A stretch of 64,000 nucleotides of DNA, taken from the NCBI RefSeq assembly GCF_017569185.1, contig NZ_CP071869.1, positions 3,028,001 to 3,092,000 of the forward strand. The letters run 5' to 3'. This DNA comes from Polaribacter cellanae. Lineage in GTDB: Bacteria > Bacteroidota > Bacteroidia > Flavobacteriales > Flavobacteriaceae. Both the position numbers and the translations under genes were made by a program. This document shows positions 42,940 to 52,558 of the stretch, one piece after another. How positions within the stretch are numbered: position 1 is the stretch's first letter; each line of letters opens with the position of its first letter. The notes under the pieces are model-generated. The model made no database searches. It had not been told where the DNA came from and was given only the letters and a program-made list of their open reading frames with translations.

Positions 42940-44898
42940 ATGAAAAAACTACTTTTAACTGTACTTTTAATTAGTCAGTTTTCGCTAATTGCCCAAAATT
43001 ATAAATTTGGAAAAGTAAGTAAAGAAGAATTACAAGAAAAATTTTATCCACTAGATTCTACTGCAGATGCAGCTTACTTATACAGGAAAAGGAGAACTTA
43101 CTATAATTTTGTTAGAAATAGTGGCTTTCAACTAGTAACAGAATACCACGATAGAATTAAAATTTATACCAAAGAAGGTTTTAACATGGCCACAAAAGCC
43201 ATTTCTTATTATAGTCCAGAATCTGGAACTTCAGAAAGAGTATCTTCCATAAAAGGATATACTTTTAACCTCAAAGAAGGTAAAATTATAAAAGCAAAAT
43301 TATCAAAAAAAAATATTTTTAAAGAAAGGTTGAATAAGTTTAGAGATATAAAAAAAATTACAATGCCTAATATAACAGAAGGTTCTGTAATTGAGTTAAG
43401 GTATATGTTAGTTTCTCCATACATACAAAATATAGAAGATTTAGATTTCCAGACAGGTATTCCAATTAAAAAAATAGAGTATCAAATAGAAGTGCCAGAA
43501 TATTTTATTTTTAATAAATTATCTAAAGGATATTATAGTGTTAAAATGAAATCTGATACAAAAAATGGTATAATTGGGAAATCAAATTATAAAATAGAAG
43601 TTTTTAAATTTGAAGATAAAAACATACCTGCTTTAAAAGACAATGAACCTTTTGTTGGTAATATAAATAATTATAGAGGAGGAATGAAGTTTGAGCTAAC
43701 ACAAACAAATTTTTTAAGTATCGGTGGACGTATTAAAACATATTCTAACTCTTGGGAAAGCGTAAGTAAACAAATATACAGAACCAGTAGCTTTGGAAAT
43801 GAGTTAGATAAATCTAGTTATTATAAAGACGATTTAGAAACTATTTTAGAAACAAACAAAACAGAGTCAGAAAAAATAACTGCTATTTTTGAGTTTGTAA
43901 AAAATAAAGTAAAATGGAATAACTATTATGGAATCTACTCAGACAATGGAGTTAGAAAAGCCTATAAAGAAAGAGTTGGTAACGTTGCAGATATCAATTT
44001 AATGCTAACGTCTATGTTACGATCGGCAAACTTAAACGCAGACCCAGTTTTGGTAAGTACTAGAGCAAATGGAATTCCTTTTTTTCCTACAATAGATGGT
44101 TTTAATTATGTAGTTTCTATGGTAGAATTGTCTTCTGGAGGTTATATTTTATTAGATGCAACAGAACCTTATAGTTCACCAAATATTTTACCCAAAAGAG
44201 CTTTAAATTGGAATGGTAGAAGAATTTCTAAAGATGGTATTTCTTCGTGGGTAAAGTTAATGCCTTCTCAACCAGCAACACAAGAAAATACTGTTATGGT
44301 AAACATTTCTGAAGATATGATGGTAAATGGACTCATAAGAACAAAATTTTACAAATTAGATGCTTTAAGTTACAGAAGAAATAACAATCATTTAGAAGAA
44401 GAAGATGTAATTACTTCAATGGAAGAGAGTCACAATATCGAAATTGAAGACTTTAAGGTAGTTAATGAAAATTTTATTGGTAAGTCTATTGTAAGAAACG
44501 TTAAATTTAGTAGTGAAGATTTAATAGAAAGTATCAATGGTAAAATTTATATAGAACCATTATTGTTTTTATCGCAACATAAAAATCCGTTTAAATTAGA
44601 AGAGCGAAAATTTCCAGTAGACTTTACAACACCTCGAGTTTTTAAAAATACGGTATCTATAAAAATTCCTGAAGGCTATAAAGTAGAAACTTTACCAGAA
44701 AGCTTAGCCATTGGTTTACCAGAGAACTTAGGTGTTTTTAGGTTTCAAACTACAGAAAAATTTGGTAAAATTACTACCATTTGTATTTTACAATTTAATA
44801 GTGCAATTATTGCTCCACAATATTATGCAGCTTTAAAACAATTTTATTCTCAATTGGTAAAAAAAGAGTCAGAAAAAATTGTGTTTGTTAAAATTTAA
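42940..44898 (+). CDS. DUF3857 and degenerate transglutaminase domain protein
   Basis: A 652-residue paralogue of the preceding protein with its own signal peptide (1-18, FSLIAQ). I start at ATG 42940 (MKKLLLTVLL), one base after the previous stop; an earlier in-frame start would overlap. DUF3857 lies at about 50-230. Where the active copy has GDCKGL, this one reads GNVADINLML, and the His position is FNYVV, so the catalytic Cys and His are gone. It is probably a non-catalytic partner or binding subunit of the upstream protein. Confidence 0.82.
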   Translation: MKKLLLTVLLISQFSLIAQNYKFGKVSKEELQEKFYPLDSTADAAYLYRKRRTYYNFVRNSGFQLVTEYHDRIKIYTKEGFNMATKAISYYSPESGTSERVSSIKGYTFNLKEGKIIKAKLSKKNIFKERLNKFRDIKKITMPNITEGSVIELRYMLVSPYIQNIEDLDFQTGIPIKKIEYQIEVPEYFIFNKLSKGYYSVKMKSDTKNGIIGKSNYKIEVFKFEDKNIPALKDNEPFVGNINNYRGGMKFELTQTNFLSIGGRIKTYSNSWESVSKQIYRTSSFGNELDKSSYYKDDLETILETNKTESEKITAIFEFVKNKVKWNNYYGIYSDNGVRKAYKERVGNVADINLMLTSMLRSANLNADPVLVSTRANGIPFFPTIDGFNYVVSMVELSSGGYILLDATEPYSSPNILPKRALNWNGRRISKDGISSWVKLMPSQPATQENTVMVNISEDMMVNGLIRTKFYKLDALSYRRNNNHLEEEDVITSMEESHNIEIEDFKVVNENFIGKSIVRNVKFSSEDLIESINGKIYIEPLLFLSQHKNPFKLEERKFPVDFTTPRVFKNTVSIKIPEGYKVETLPESLAIGLPENLGVFRFQTTEKFGKITTICILQFNSAIIAPQYYAALKQFYSQLVKKESEKIVFVKI

Positions 44899-44912
44899 TT
44901 TTTTTATTTATT

Positions 44913-45539
44913 CTAAGAAGGAAAACCTAACATGCTACCCATGCCAACCGTAAACAACCAACAACCATAAATGGCGTGTTCAATAGAAACTAAAGAGGTA
45001 GATTTCGTTTTTTTGTAAGTAATCGCAAATAAAAGTCCACCAATAAAAGCGATAATTATTACAATTGTATTCCTAAAAAATAAATGTGCTAAAGAGAATA
45101 AAATGGCATTTATAAAAAGAAATAGTGTTTCATCTTTAAATAGGCTTTTATAACGTTTAAAAAAGAAAGTTCTAAATAAAATTTCTTGTGGATAGACAGA
45201 AAAGACAGCGTAAATAAGCAGAAATATTAGCCATTTAATAGGTTTGTTTAAAACGATTGCAAAAAGATTTGCTGCGTCTGTAAGCCAAACAAAAACAGTT
45301 GTAAGAATAACAATTACAAGAAATTTTAAAAGTGTTGTTCTCCAAAAGTTTTTCCAATTGATATTCTTTTTTATTTTAAATTGAATTTTTTCTACCTTTA
45401 AAACAACATAAAGAATATATCCAAAACCCAAAACACCAATCATCAATTTTATAATTGGCGAATATTCAAAGCAAAAACTAATTGGAATTAATATAAAAAT
45501 GATAAAAAGTTCGGTAAGTTTATAGTTGGTCGTTTGCAT
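44913..45539 (-). CDS. CPBP family intramembrane protease-like protein
   Basis: A 208-residue protein with about six membrane segments and the CPBP (Abi, CAAX-prenyl protease) motifs. Motif 1 reads PQEILFRTFFF, so the usual first Glu of EExxxR is Gln. The FxxxH motif is present as FSLAHLFF, and a late HAIYG provides another His. Loss of one Glu makes proteolysis uncertain. Family members process prenylated or bacteriocin-like substrates or act as chaperones. It ends one base before the Lrp gene and is probably co-transcribed with it. Confidence 0.8.
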   Translation of the reverse strand: MQTTNYKLTELFIIFILIPISFCFEYSPIIKLMIGVLGFGYILYVVLKVEKIQFKIKKNINWKNFWRTTLLKFLVIVILTTVFVWLTDAANLFAIVLNKPIKWLIFLLIYAVFSVYPQEILFRTFFFKRYKSLFKDETLFLFINAILFSLAHLFFRNTIVIIIAFIGGLLFAITYKKTKSTSLVSIEHAIYGCWLFTVGMGSMLGFPS

Positions 45540-45540
45540 T

Positions 45541-45999
45541 TTAACTAAGATTTATAGCAGTTGTATTCTTCACTTTTTCGATGGTAAAAATACTGTGTGT
45601 ACTTCCAATATATCTTATGGCAGTTAATTTAGTAACCATAAAATCCCGGTATTCGTCCATATCTTTTGCATAAATTTTTAGAATATAATCGTAATCTCCA
45701 CTTACGTGAAAACATTCCGAAACTTCTTCGAGTTTTAAAATTTCACGCTCAAAAGTAGTTACATATTCTTTAGAATGTTGCACCAATTTAATATGACAAA
45801 AAACCAAAAAAGACTTTTCAATTTTGTTTTTGTTAATAATTGCCACGTACTTTTCAATCACCTTTTCTTTTTCCAGCTTTTTAATCCGTTCATAAACAGC
45901 AGTTACAGATAAATTTAACTGTAAAGAAAGCTGTTTTGTGGTTTGTTTACTGTCTTCTTGCAATAAATTAATCAACTTTTTATCAATTTTATCTAACAT
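45541..45999 (-). CDS. Lrp/AsnC family transcriptional regulator
   Basis: A 152-residue regulator: N-terminal winged HTH (KIDKKLINLLQEDSKQTTKQLSLQLNLSVTAVYERIKKLEKEKVI, residues 4-48) and a C-terminal RAM/ligand-binding domain (about 65-145, with CFHVSGDYDYILKI). It probably senses an amino acid. It is divergent from a Cys/Met PLP lyase gene, so that gene is the most likely target. A perfect 15-base palindrome lies in the shared intergenic region. Confidence 0.9.
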   Translation of the reverse strand: MLDKIDKKLINLLQEDSKQTTKQLSLQLNLSVTAVYERIKKLEKEKVIEKYVAIINKNKIEKSFLVFCHIKLVQHSKEYVTTFEREILKLEEVSECFHVSGDYDYILKIYAKDMDEYRDFMVTKLTAIRYIGSTHSIFTIEKVKNTTAINLS

Positions 46000-46044
46000 A
46001 TAAATTAAAAATTTTCTAAAAATAGGTTATAACTGAATATCTTT

Positions 46045-46059
46045 TAGTTTTAAAAACTA
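46045..46059. promoter_or_regulatory. candidate Lrp operator palindrome
   Basis: TAGTTTTAAAAACTA, seven bases on each side of a central A, lies 46 bases upstream of the regulator ATG and upstream of the lyase promoter. The size suits an Lrp/AsnC half-dimer site. Confidence 0.45.
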
Positions 46060-46105
46060 TTTAATAAGTCAAAAATAGAAATAAAAACTATAATTACTGT
46101 TTTAT

Positions 46106-46137
46106 ATTGATTAATAATCTATTTACTTTTAATTTTG
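46106..46137 (+). promoter_or_regulatory. promoter of the Cys/Met lyase gene
   Basis: ATTG (46106-46109), a 20-base spacer, then TAATTTTG (46130-46137), matching TAnnTTTG. The ATG is 23 bases downstream. Confidence 0.6.
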
Positions 46138-46159
46138 ATTCAAATTAAAAACAAATAGT

Positions 46160-47359
46160 ATGAAATTCAATCCCGCAGATAAAATTCAAGATTTACAATA
46201 TTTTGGCGAATTCGGAGGCGTAAACCCATCCATTTCAGATTCATCAACCTATACCTTCTTATCCGCAAAAACAATGTTCGATACCTTTGAAGGAAATGCA
46301 GATGGTTGTTACTTATATTCTCGTCATTCAACACCTTCTAACCTATATTTAGGAGAAGCATTAGCAGCAATGGAAGGTACAGAAACCGCCAATGTTACTG
46401 CCTCTGGAATGGGTGCAATTACACCGGTTTTAATGCAATTATGTGGAGCAGGAGACCATATTGTTTCTAGCAGAACAATTTATGGAGGAACCTATGCTTT
46501 CTTAAAGAATTTTATACCAAAATTTCATGTAGCAACTACTTTTGTAGATATTACAAAATTAGCTATTGTAGAGGCTGCAATTACAAAAAATACGAAAGTT
46601 TTGTATTGCGAAGCCGTTAGCAATCCACTATTAGAAGTTGCAGATATTGCAGGGTTATCAGCTTTAGCGAAAAAATACAATTTAAAATTGGTAGTAGATA
46701 ATACGTTTTCTCCATTATCAATTTCTCCTGCAAAACTAGGAGCCGATATCGTTTGCCACAGTTTAACCAAATTTATAAATGGCTCTTCAGATACAGTTGG
46801 TGGCGTGGTTTGCGGTTCGCAAGAATTAATCAACGATTTACGAAATGTAAACGATGGCGCTTGTATGTTGTTGGGTGCTACAATGGATAGTTTGCGAGCA
46901 GCATCCATACTCAAAAACATGAGAACTTTGCATATTCGAATGAAGCAGCACAGTTTTAACGCTACTTTTTTAGCAGAAAAGTTCGAAAAAGATGGACTAA
47001 AAACGGTCTATCCAGGTTTGGTATCTCATCCCTCGCATAATTTATTCAAAAAAATGATGAATCCAGAATACGGTTTTGGAGGAATGTTAACCATCGATGT
47101 TGGTTCTTTAGACAAAGCCAACGAATTAATGGAGTTAATGCAACACAAAAATTTGGGTTATTTAGCCGTAAGTTTAGGTTTCTATAAAACCTTGTTTTCT
47201 GCACCAGGAAGTTCTACATCGTCAGAAATTCCAGAAGAAGAGCAAAAAGAAATGGGGCTTTCAGACGGTTTAATTCGTTTTTCAATTGGTTTAGATAACG
47301 ATATTGAGCGAACTTACAAGATGATGAAATCTTGCATGAAAGAAGTTGGCATTTTGTAA
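46160..47359 (+). CDS. Cys/Met metabolism PLP-dependent lyase
   Basis: A 399-residue enzyme of the cystathionine/methionine lyase family. The PLP lysine is Lys204 in HSLTKFINGSSD. SGMGAITPVLMQLC (phosphate loop), RTIYGGTYAF, YCEAVSNP and VVDNTFS are typical. Methionine gamma-lyase is the usual annotation for this type, but the Cys characteristic of that enzyme (YGC-T) is Gly here, so cystathionine or O-acylhomoserine chemistry is possible. It is divergent from an Lrp regulator, which suggests amino-acid-responsive control. A dispersed repeat and a weak hairpin follow its stop. Confidence 0.85.
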   Translation: MKFNPADKIQDLQYFGEFGGVNPSISDSSTYTFLSAKTMFDTFEGNADGCYLYSRHSTPSNLYLGEALAAMEGTETANVTASGMGAITPVLMQLCGAGDHIVSSRTIYGGTYAFLKNFIPKFHVATTFVDITKLAIVEAAITKNTKVLYCEAVSNPLLEVADIAGLSALAKKYNLKLVVDNTFSPLSISPAKLGADIVCHSLTKFINGSSDTVGGVVCGSQELINDLRNVNDGACMLLGATMDSLRAASILKNMRTLHIRMKQHSFNATFLAEKFEKDGLKTVYPGLVSHPSHNLFKKMMNPEYGFGGMLTIDVGSLDKANELMELMQHKNLGYLAVSLGFYKTLFSAPGSSTSSEIPEEEQKEMGLSDGLIRFSIGLDNDIERTYKMMKSCMKEVGIL

Positions 47360-47366
47360 AATTATT

Positions 47367-47490
47367 AGGGCGTTCCCAAGCAAAAAAGCTTGGTCAGGCT
47401 TTCGCACTCGCTTTTTTTGAGAAAAACAAAAAAGAGCTCAAACAATTGCTCAATCCTTAACGCATATTGCAAGTCCTAAAAGGAAGTAAT
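47367..47490 (+). repeat. dispersed flavobacterial intergenic repeat, copy 2
   Basis: The counterpart of 36795-36935, with the same phrase order (GGGCGTTCCCAAGC ... CAATCCTTAACGC ... TATTGCAA) but a diverged middle. It again lies immediately after a stop codon and before a CTCACAG-type hairpin. Confidence 0.7.
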
Positions 47491-47513
47491 TTAAAAGTAC
47501 AACTAGATTTCTA

Positions 47514-47550
47514 GACCTCACAGGCTTAAAACTGTGAGATTTATTTTTTT
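47514..47550 (+). terminator. hairpin after the Cys/Met lyase gene
   Basis: CTCACAG (47517-47523) pairs with CTGTGAG (47532-47538), followed by ATTTATTTTTTT. It is a weaker relative of the 36945 terminator. The remaining 150 bases to the next gene are AT-rich with nothing clear. Confidence 0.65.
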
Positions 47551-47708
47551 CAGAGATAAAAACACGCTAATTATATTTAAAAACTACAAAAAATAAAAAT
47601 TCGTGAATTCTTAGCATTTCAAGAAAAATTACATCAAAAAGCGATTTTCCAATTCAATTTGCATAATTTCTTCTAAAATCGTAACATTACAGGACAAAAA
47701 CTTATAAA

Positions 47709-49178
47709 ATGCCAGACGAAAAAAATCTCTCAGAAATAAATATTGAAAATCAGAAAATTATAGACAATAAGGAGTTAAATTTGTTTGAATCCTTAATTCC
47801 TGTTATAATATTAATGTGTTTATTGGCATATAATATCTTTTTTGTAGAAGGGCAAGAGTGGTTTGGAGGATATACAAATCAGTATATTTTATTAATGGGA
47901 GGTTTGGTTGCAGTAGCAGTTGGCTTTTTTAATAAAGTTTCTTTTTCGAGCATGATTGCAGAAGTTTGGGAAAACTGGAAAAGTGTTTTTATACCCATTA
48001 TAATTTTATTTTTAGTTGGAGCATTAGCAGGAACTTGGTTAGTTAGCGGAATTATTCCAGCAATGGTTTATTATGGATTGCAAGTTTTAAGTCCCGAAAT
48101 ATTTTTACCAGCATCTGTAATAATTGCAGCAATAATTTCTATTGCAACAGGAAGTTCTTGGACAACTTCTGCTACAGTTGGCATTGCTTTGGTAGGCATT
48201 GGAAGTGCTCTAGGAATCGATCCTGGAATGATTGCAGGAGCCGTAATTTCTGGAGCCTATTTTGGCGACAAAATGTCTCCACTTTCCGATACAACAAATT
48301 TAGCACCAGCAATGGCTGGTACAGATTTATTTACACATATACAATATATGGCAATTACAACAGTGCCAACTATTATAGTTACGTTAACTGTTTTTGCAAT
48401 TATTAGTGGAAATATAGATACAACAGGAAGTGCAGATATTACTAATTTATTGGCTTCCATAGATAATACATTTTATATTTCGCCTTGGTTATTTTTAGTG
48501 CCAGGAATTGTAATTGCCATGATTTTACTAAAAACAAAACCATTATTAGCTTTGGGGATAGGAGTTGTTTTTGCGGCGGTTTTTGCATTTATTTTTCAAG
48601 GAGATGTATTGGCAAATTTATCTGACTCTAAATTTTCTTCGATAATTAATTCCGTTTTAACAGACACAAATATTGAAACGGATAATGAAAAATTATCAGA
48701 ATTATTTTCTTCTGGAGGAATGAGTGGAATGATTTGGACGATTCTATTAATAATTTGTGCCATGGTTTTTGGCGGAATTATGGATGCTATTGGAGCCTTG
48801 GCAAAAATTACAAAGAGTTTATTGTCTGTTGCAAGTTCCGTTTTTGGTCTTTTTGCAAGTACAGTTGTAAGTTGTTTAGGTTTAAATGCAATTGCATCCG
48901 ACCAATACTTAGCAATTGTAATTCCTGGTAAAATGTTTAAAAAAGCGTATGAAGATAAAGGGTTGGCTCCAGAAAATTTAAGTAGAACTTTAGAAGACTC
49001 AGGAACAGTAACTTCGGTTTTAATTCCTTGGAATACTTGTGGTGCTTACCAAAGTAGCGTTTTAGGCGTTTCTGTAGCAGATTATTTTGTGTATGCTATT
49101 TTTAATTATTTAAGTCCGTTTATGACGTTGCTTTTTGCGGCTTTAAATATTAAGATTAGGCAGTTGGTAAAGAAGTAG
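47709..49178 (+). CDS. nhaC: Na+/H+ antiporter, NhaC family
   Basis: A 489-residue inner-membrane transporter with about eleven membrane segments, matching NhaC family length. Recognisable stretches are ATGSSWTTSATVGIALVGIG, GAVISGAYFGDKMSPLSDTTNLA and the late EDSGTVTSVLIPWNTCGAYQSSVLGVS. NhaC exchangers expel Na+ using the proton gradient; some relatives carry organic acids. For a marine bacterium a sodium role fits, as does the nqr operon at the window's right edge. Monocistronic. Confidence 0.88.
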   Translation: MPDEKNLSEINIENQKIIDNKELNLFESLIPVIILMCLLAYNIFFVEGQEWFGGYTNQYILLMGGLVAVAVGFFNKVSFSSMIAEVWENWKSVFIPIIILFLVGALAGTWLVSGIIPAMVYYGLQVLSPEIFLPASVIIAAIISIATGSSWTTSATVGIALVGIGSALGIDPGMIAGAVISGAYFGDKMSPLSDTTNLAPAMAGTDLFTHIQYMAITTVPTIIVTLTVFAIISGNIDTTGSADITNLLASIDNTFYISPWLFLVPGIVIAMILLKTKPLLALGIGVVFAAVFAFIFQGDVLANLSDSKFSSIINSVLTDTNIETDNEKLSELFSSGGMSGMIWTILLIICAMVFGGIMDAIGALAKITKSLLSVASSVFGLFASTVVSCLGLNAIASDQYLAIVIPGKMFKKAYEDKGLAPENLSRTLEDSGTVTSVLIPWNTCGAYQSSVLGVSVADYFVYAIFNYLSPFMTLLFAALNIKIRQLVKK

Positions 49179-49450
49179 ATTTTACACGTTGTTTCTTGGA
49201 GATACAAAGAGTAAAACACAGAACTTCGCAGAGCTTTTTTGTTTATTTTCTGTGTTTTATTACTGAATCTTTTAAAAGTATTTAAAAGAGATTCAAAAAC
49301 GTTATTTCAATAGTAAAAATATTTTAAAAAATGTTGGCTTTAGCCAAACTGTTTTCAAAATGAATATTTCGGCTAAATCCCATTTATATTGTTTATAATA
49401 TTCATATTTCAGCTATTTTATTACGAAACATCATTCAATCATAAACAATT
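49179..49450. other. intergenic region after nhaC
   Basis: AT-rich sequence with TTCGCAGAG-type phrases similar to those near 52820 (short dispersed repeats) and TTGGCTTTAGCCAA (49333-49346), a perfect 14-base palindrome. No gene or promoter stands out. Confidence 0.4.
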
Positions 49451-49696
49451 TTACTTTTTTATTTTAGAAGAAAAAAGATTCAAAATAACTGAAATCAGCA
49501 ATAAAACCCAAGGAGTTCCATGCAGTAAAACATCAAACCAATCTGCGAATTTCATTCCATTTTCTGGAGAAAAAGCGTTTCCTCCTAAAATCCATTGAAC
49601 TTTACCCCAAATATGTGGCGGATTAAAAGGAGCTAAACCCAATGTTAAACTTGCTAAAAGAAAAAGTTTCCAATTATTTTTAAGTTGATTTTTCAT
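49451..49696 (-). CDS. small membrane protein, unknown
   Basis: An 81-residue protein with two likely membrane segments (about 10-24 and 58-75) joined by a loop containing NPPHIWGKVQWILGGNAFSPENGMKFADWFDVLLHGTPW. The length and hydropathy suggest a real conserved flavobacterial protein, but no function can be named. Alone on the minus strand between nhaC and the porin gene. Confidence 0.6.
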   Translation of the reverse strand: MKNQLKNNWKLFLLASLTLGLAPFNPPHIWGKVQWILGGNAFSPENGMKFADWFDVLLHGTPWVLLLISVILNLFSSKIKK

Positions 49697-49819
49697 TGCT
49701 TTTTAAGTTTTTTTTCATTCAGTTTGTCTCGCTGTAAGCGTTACGTACGATTGAGAAAATACTGTTTACAGAAAGATTCCTACGAATTAAACAAGTTTAC
49801 TAAATATATATCCTCAAAC

Positions 49820-49860
49820 TAGCTAAAAGTCCTTCCCTTTGGGAAGGATTTAGGATGGGA
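49820..49860. repeat. short palindromic intergenic element
   Basis: CCTTCCC and GGGAAGG flank a TTT loop (about 49832-49848). This kind of phrase recurs in flavobacterial intergenic DNA. It could serve as the terminator region of the porin gene. Confidence 0.5.
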
Positions 49861-51832
49861 TTAAATAAACCAATTCCAAACCAATCCAAAACGGATTACA
49901 AAATCTCTGTAAGGATAATTTGGTGCAGAAAAATAGTTCTTTTTAGAAAAACTCGAAGTTGCATTGTCAATCTTTAAATACAAACGAGTTCTTCGAACTT
50001 GTGCGTTAAAGAAAACATCGAAAGTAGGGAAGCCTATTTGCTCTTCATTCTGTATTCTAAATTCCGATAATAAAGGGTCATAGGCATTAACATTATACTT
50101 TGTAAAATATTTAAAAGTAATACCAATATTTACCAACATTGGCTTCCCTTTAAACCAATAATCTGTATAATAAAGTGTGTTTCTCGTAACAAATTCAGGT
50201 ACTCTAAATACGGAACTTCCACTACTAACATTTTGGTACATTAAAGTATTGTCTAAAGCAAATTTCCCCAATTTAAACTCCCTGTTAGCTTTTACTTTCA
50301 AGTAAGTAATTTGCCCTGAGAATTGTTGTGCTTTACTATTTTTATTAAAAAAGGTATAATTGTCTATGTTTGTAAAGTTTAAAGATGCATTTAGCCATTT
50401 AGAAGCAAAGTCGAAACCTAAATCTCTAGTGTTTACATTGCTAAAATCATCATTTTGCCAATTGTAATTGTCATATTCGCTTTGGTGTAAAAGTGTGTTA
50501 AAATTTGGCGATTTAGAGCTAATTAATAAAGTTCCTTTCACACTAAAAAGACTGTCTTTTGCATAGACAGCTTCACCTTTTAAATAATTACCAGAAAGTC
50601 TTCCAGAACCTGGAGTTATAGAAGCATCTGCATTCAATTGAAAGTTTTTAATTTTAGCATTCCAATCTGCCCCAAAAGAGATTGCTTTTCCCTCTAATTT
50701 TAATTTATTGATATTACTTTTACTGTTTAAAATCGTATCGTAACTATAAGAATAATACGTAATATTTGTTTTTGCTTTAAATTTTCCTAAAACGTATTTA
50801 GAATTAAACTCTAAATTCAATTCGTTATTGGTAACCTTATTAGTAACCTCCGAATTTCTTGGTAGAGAAGAATTCTGTGTTCCAAAAAAGCCAGGTGTAA
50901 GTTTTGTTTGAATAAAATCGTAGGTTTTATTTTCACTATTAAAGATATGTCCAATTTTTAAATTGCTAAAATCTTTATTATTAATAGTGTCTTTGCTGGC
51001 GAGTAATTTATAGCTATGCTCTATATACACTCTATTCCCATCAAACTTAGTTTCAGTTTCGTTTAAATTAACATCTAATCGTGCCCTGTTATCGAAATTA
51101 GGATCTTCATTTTTAAAATTTCCCAACGATTCTTCAGTTAAACCACCACTTTCTTGATGGAAAAAATCTTGCGTAGTTAAATGCCCTCGAATTTGGTATT
51201 GATTTTTCTTTGTGCTATAATGAAAAGTTCCTCTAAAATTTCCATTGCTTACCAAAGCTCGTCTGTAAGCTCCTAAAGAGCGAAGGCCTTTGTAGGAAAG
51301 AGAAACATTTAGTCGTTTAGAAAAGTTTAATGTATATAAAGCATCTAAAACTTGCCCTTGTTCCAAGCCAGTTCTGTATAAAATCTCTGTAGTTGCTGTA
51401 GGAACTTCGTAATATTTAATATCTTCAACCTCTAAATAACTTACTTGTTTTGCGGTAAAACCAATATCTGGAAGCCTATTAATAGAGCTAAAACTATAGC
51501 TTAAATTATTTAGAGTTTGTCCTTGGTTATGAAAGGGTAAAAACTCGAAAAGATCTTTTCTTAAAAAATTAAACTTATATTCTTTTTTTATATTTAAAGT
51601 GGTGTCTATATAGGTAGTATCTCCTTTATGAGAAAAAAACTTTATAATCTGTATATTTTGTTTTTCCAGAAAGAGTAACATTTATTTTTCCGGTGTTTAA
51701 AGAGTCTCTAATTGTAAAAGGATCATTTTCGTTTTGCCCAACACCTAAATCTCTCCCAAAATCTCTTTGAGAAAAAAGGGAGCTAACAGATAACAGAATA
51801 GATATAAAAAAGAAAAACGTTTGTTTATTCAT
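49861..51832 (-). pseudogene. putative outer-membrane porin, frameshifted
   Basis: An outer-membrane beta-barrel of the flavobacterial putative-porin type, about 655 residues if joined. The N-terminus (ATG 51832, MNKQTFFFFISILLSVSSLFSQRDFG) carries a signal peptide and runs to KYTDYKVFFS. The rest continues in another frame from FFSHKGDTTYIDTTL to the C-terminal RFGLVWNWFI, which ends in a barrel-sorting aromatic. The frames meet at a seven-base A run (51633-51639); six bases would restore one frame. It is either a true frameshift, phase variation or an assembly error. The barrel part itself has no other damage. Confidence 0.8.
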
Positions 51833-51958
51833 AGATAAAATGTGCAACAACAAATGTAAAATAATAAAACGAAAATAATAGTCAATAATTACTTCGAAAA
51901 TTGTTAATTATTTTGGGTTGTTAATTCTAAAAAGAGAAAGATTTCTTTTCTTTGTAAA

Positions 51959-52558
51959 ATGTTAAAATTAAATTACAGTGGTTTTCTATTAGAAGCAGGT
52001 ACAGACGAGGCTGGTAGAGGTTGTTTGTCTGGGCCAGTGGTTGCAGCAGCAGTAATTTTACCTGAAAATTTTTCACATCCTTTTTTAAATGATTCCAAAC
52101 AATTATCAGAAAAAAAGAGAGACGAAGTAAGGCTTTTTATCGAAGAAAGTGCCCTTGCTTTTGCAGTTTCTTTCGTTTGGCAACAAGAAGTGGACAAAAT
52201 TAATGTATTGCAAGCTTCCATTACAGGAATGCATCGTTCTATAGAAGCTTTAAGAATTGTGCCAGAATTTATTATTGTAGATGGTAATAAGTTTCGTAAT
52301 TATAAAGATATTCCACACGAAACCATTGTAAAAGGCGATGCAAAATACCTAAGTATTGCAGCTGCTTCTGTGTTGGCGAAAACGTACAGAGACGAATATA
52401 TGGCGAAAATTCATAAAGAATTTCCAATGTATAATTGGGCAAGAAATAAAGGTTATCCAGCCAAAGAACACAGAAATGCAATTCGCGAATTTGGAGCTAC
52501 AGATTATCATAGAAAGACCTTTAAGCTGTTGCCAGAACAATTAAAGTTGAAAATATAA
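51959..52558 (+). CDS. rnhB: ribonuclease HII
   Basis: A 199-residue RNase HII that nicks RNA-DNA junctions and removes misincorporated ribonucleotides. [18 protein letters not shown] (15-32) carries the first acidic pair and the GRG substrate motif. [24 protein letters not shown] and DEYM contain the other acidic residues. Normal length. It is divergent from the porin gene and appears monocistronic. Confidence 0.96.
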   Translation: MLKLNYSGFLLEAGTDEAGRGCLSGPVVAAAVILPENFSHPFLNDSKQLSEKKRDEVRLFIEESALAFAVSFVWQQEVDKINVLQASITGMHRSIEALRIVPEFIIVDGNKFRNYKDIPHETIVKGDAKYLSIAAASVLAKTYRDEYMAKIHKEFPMYNWARNKGYPAKEHRNAIREFGATDYHRKTFKLLPEQLKLKI

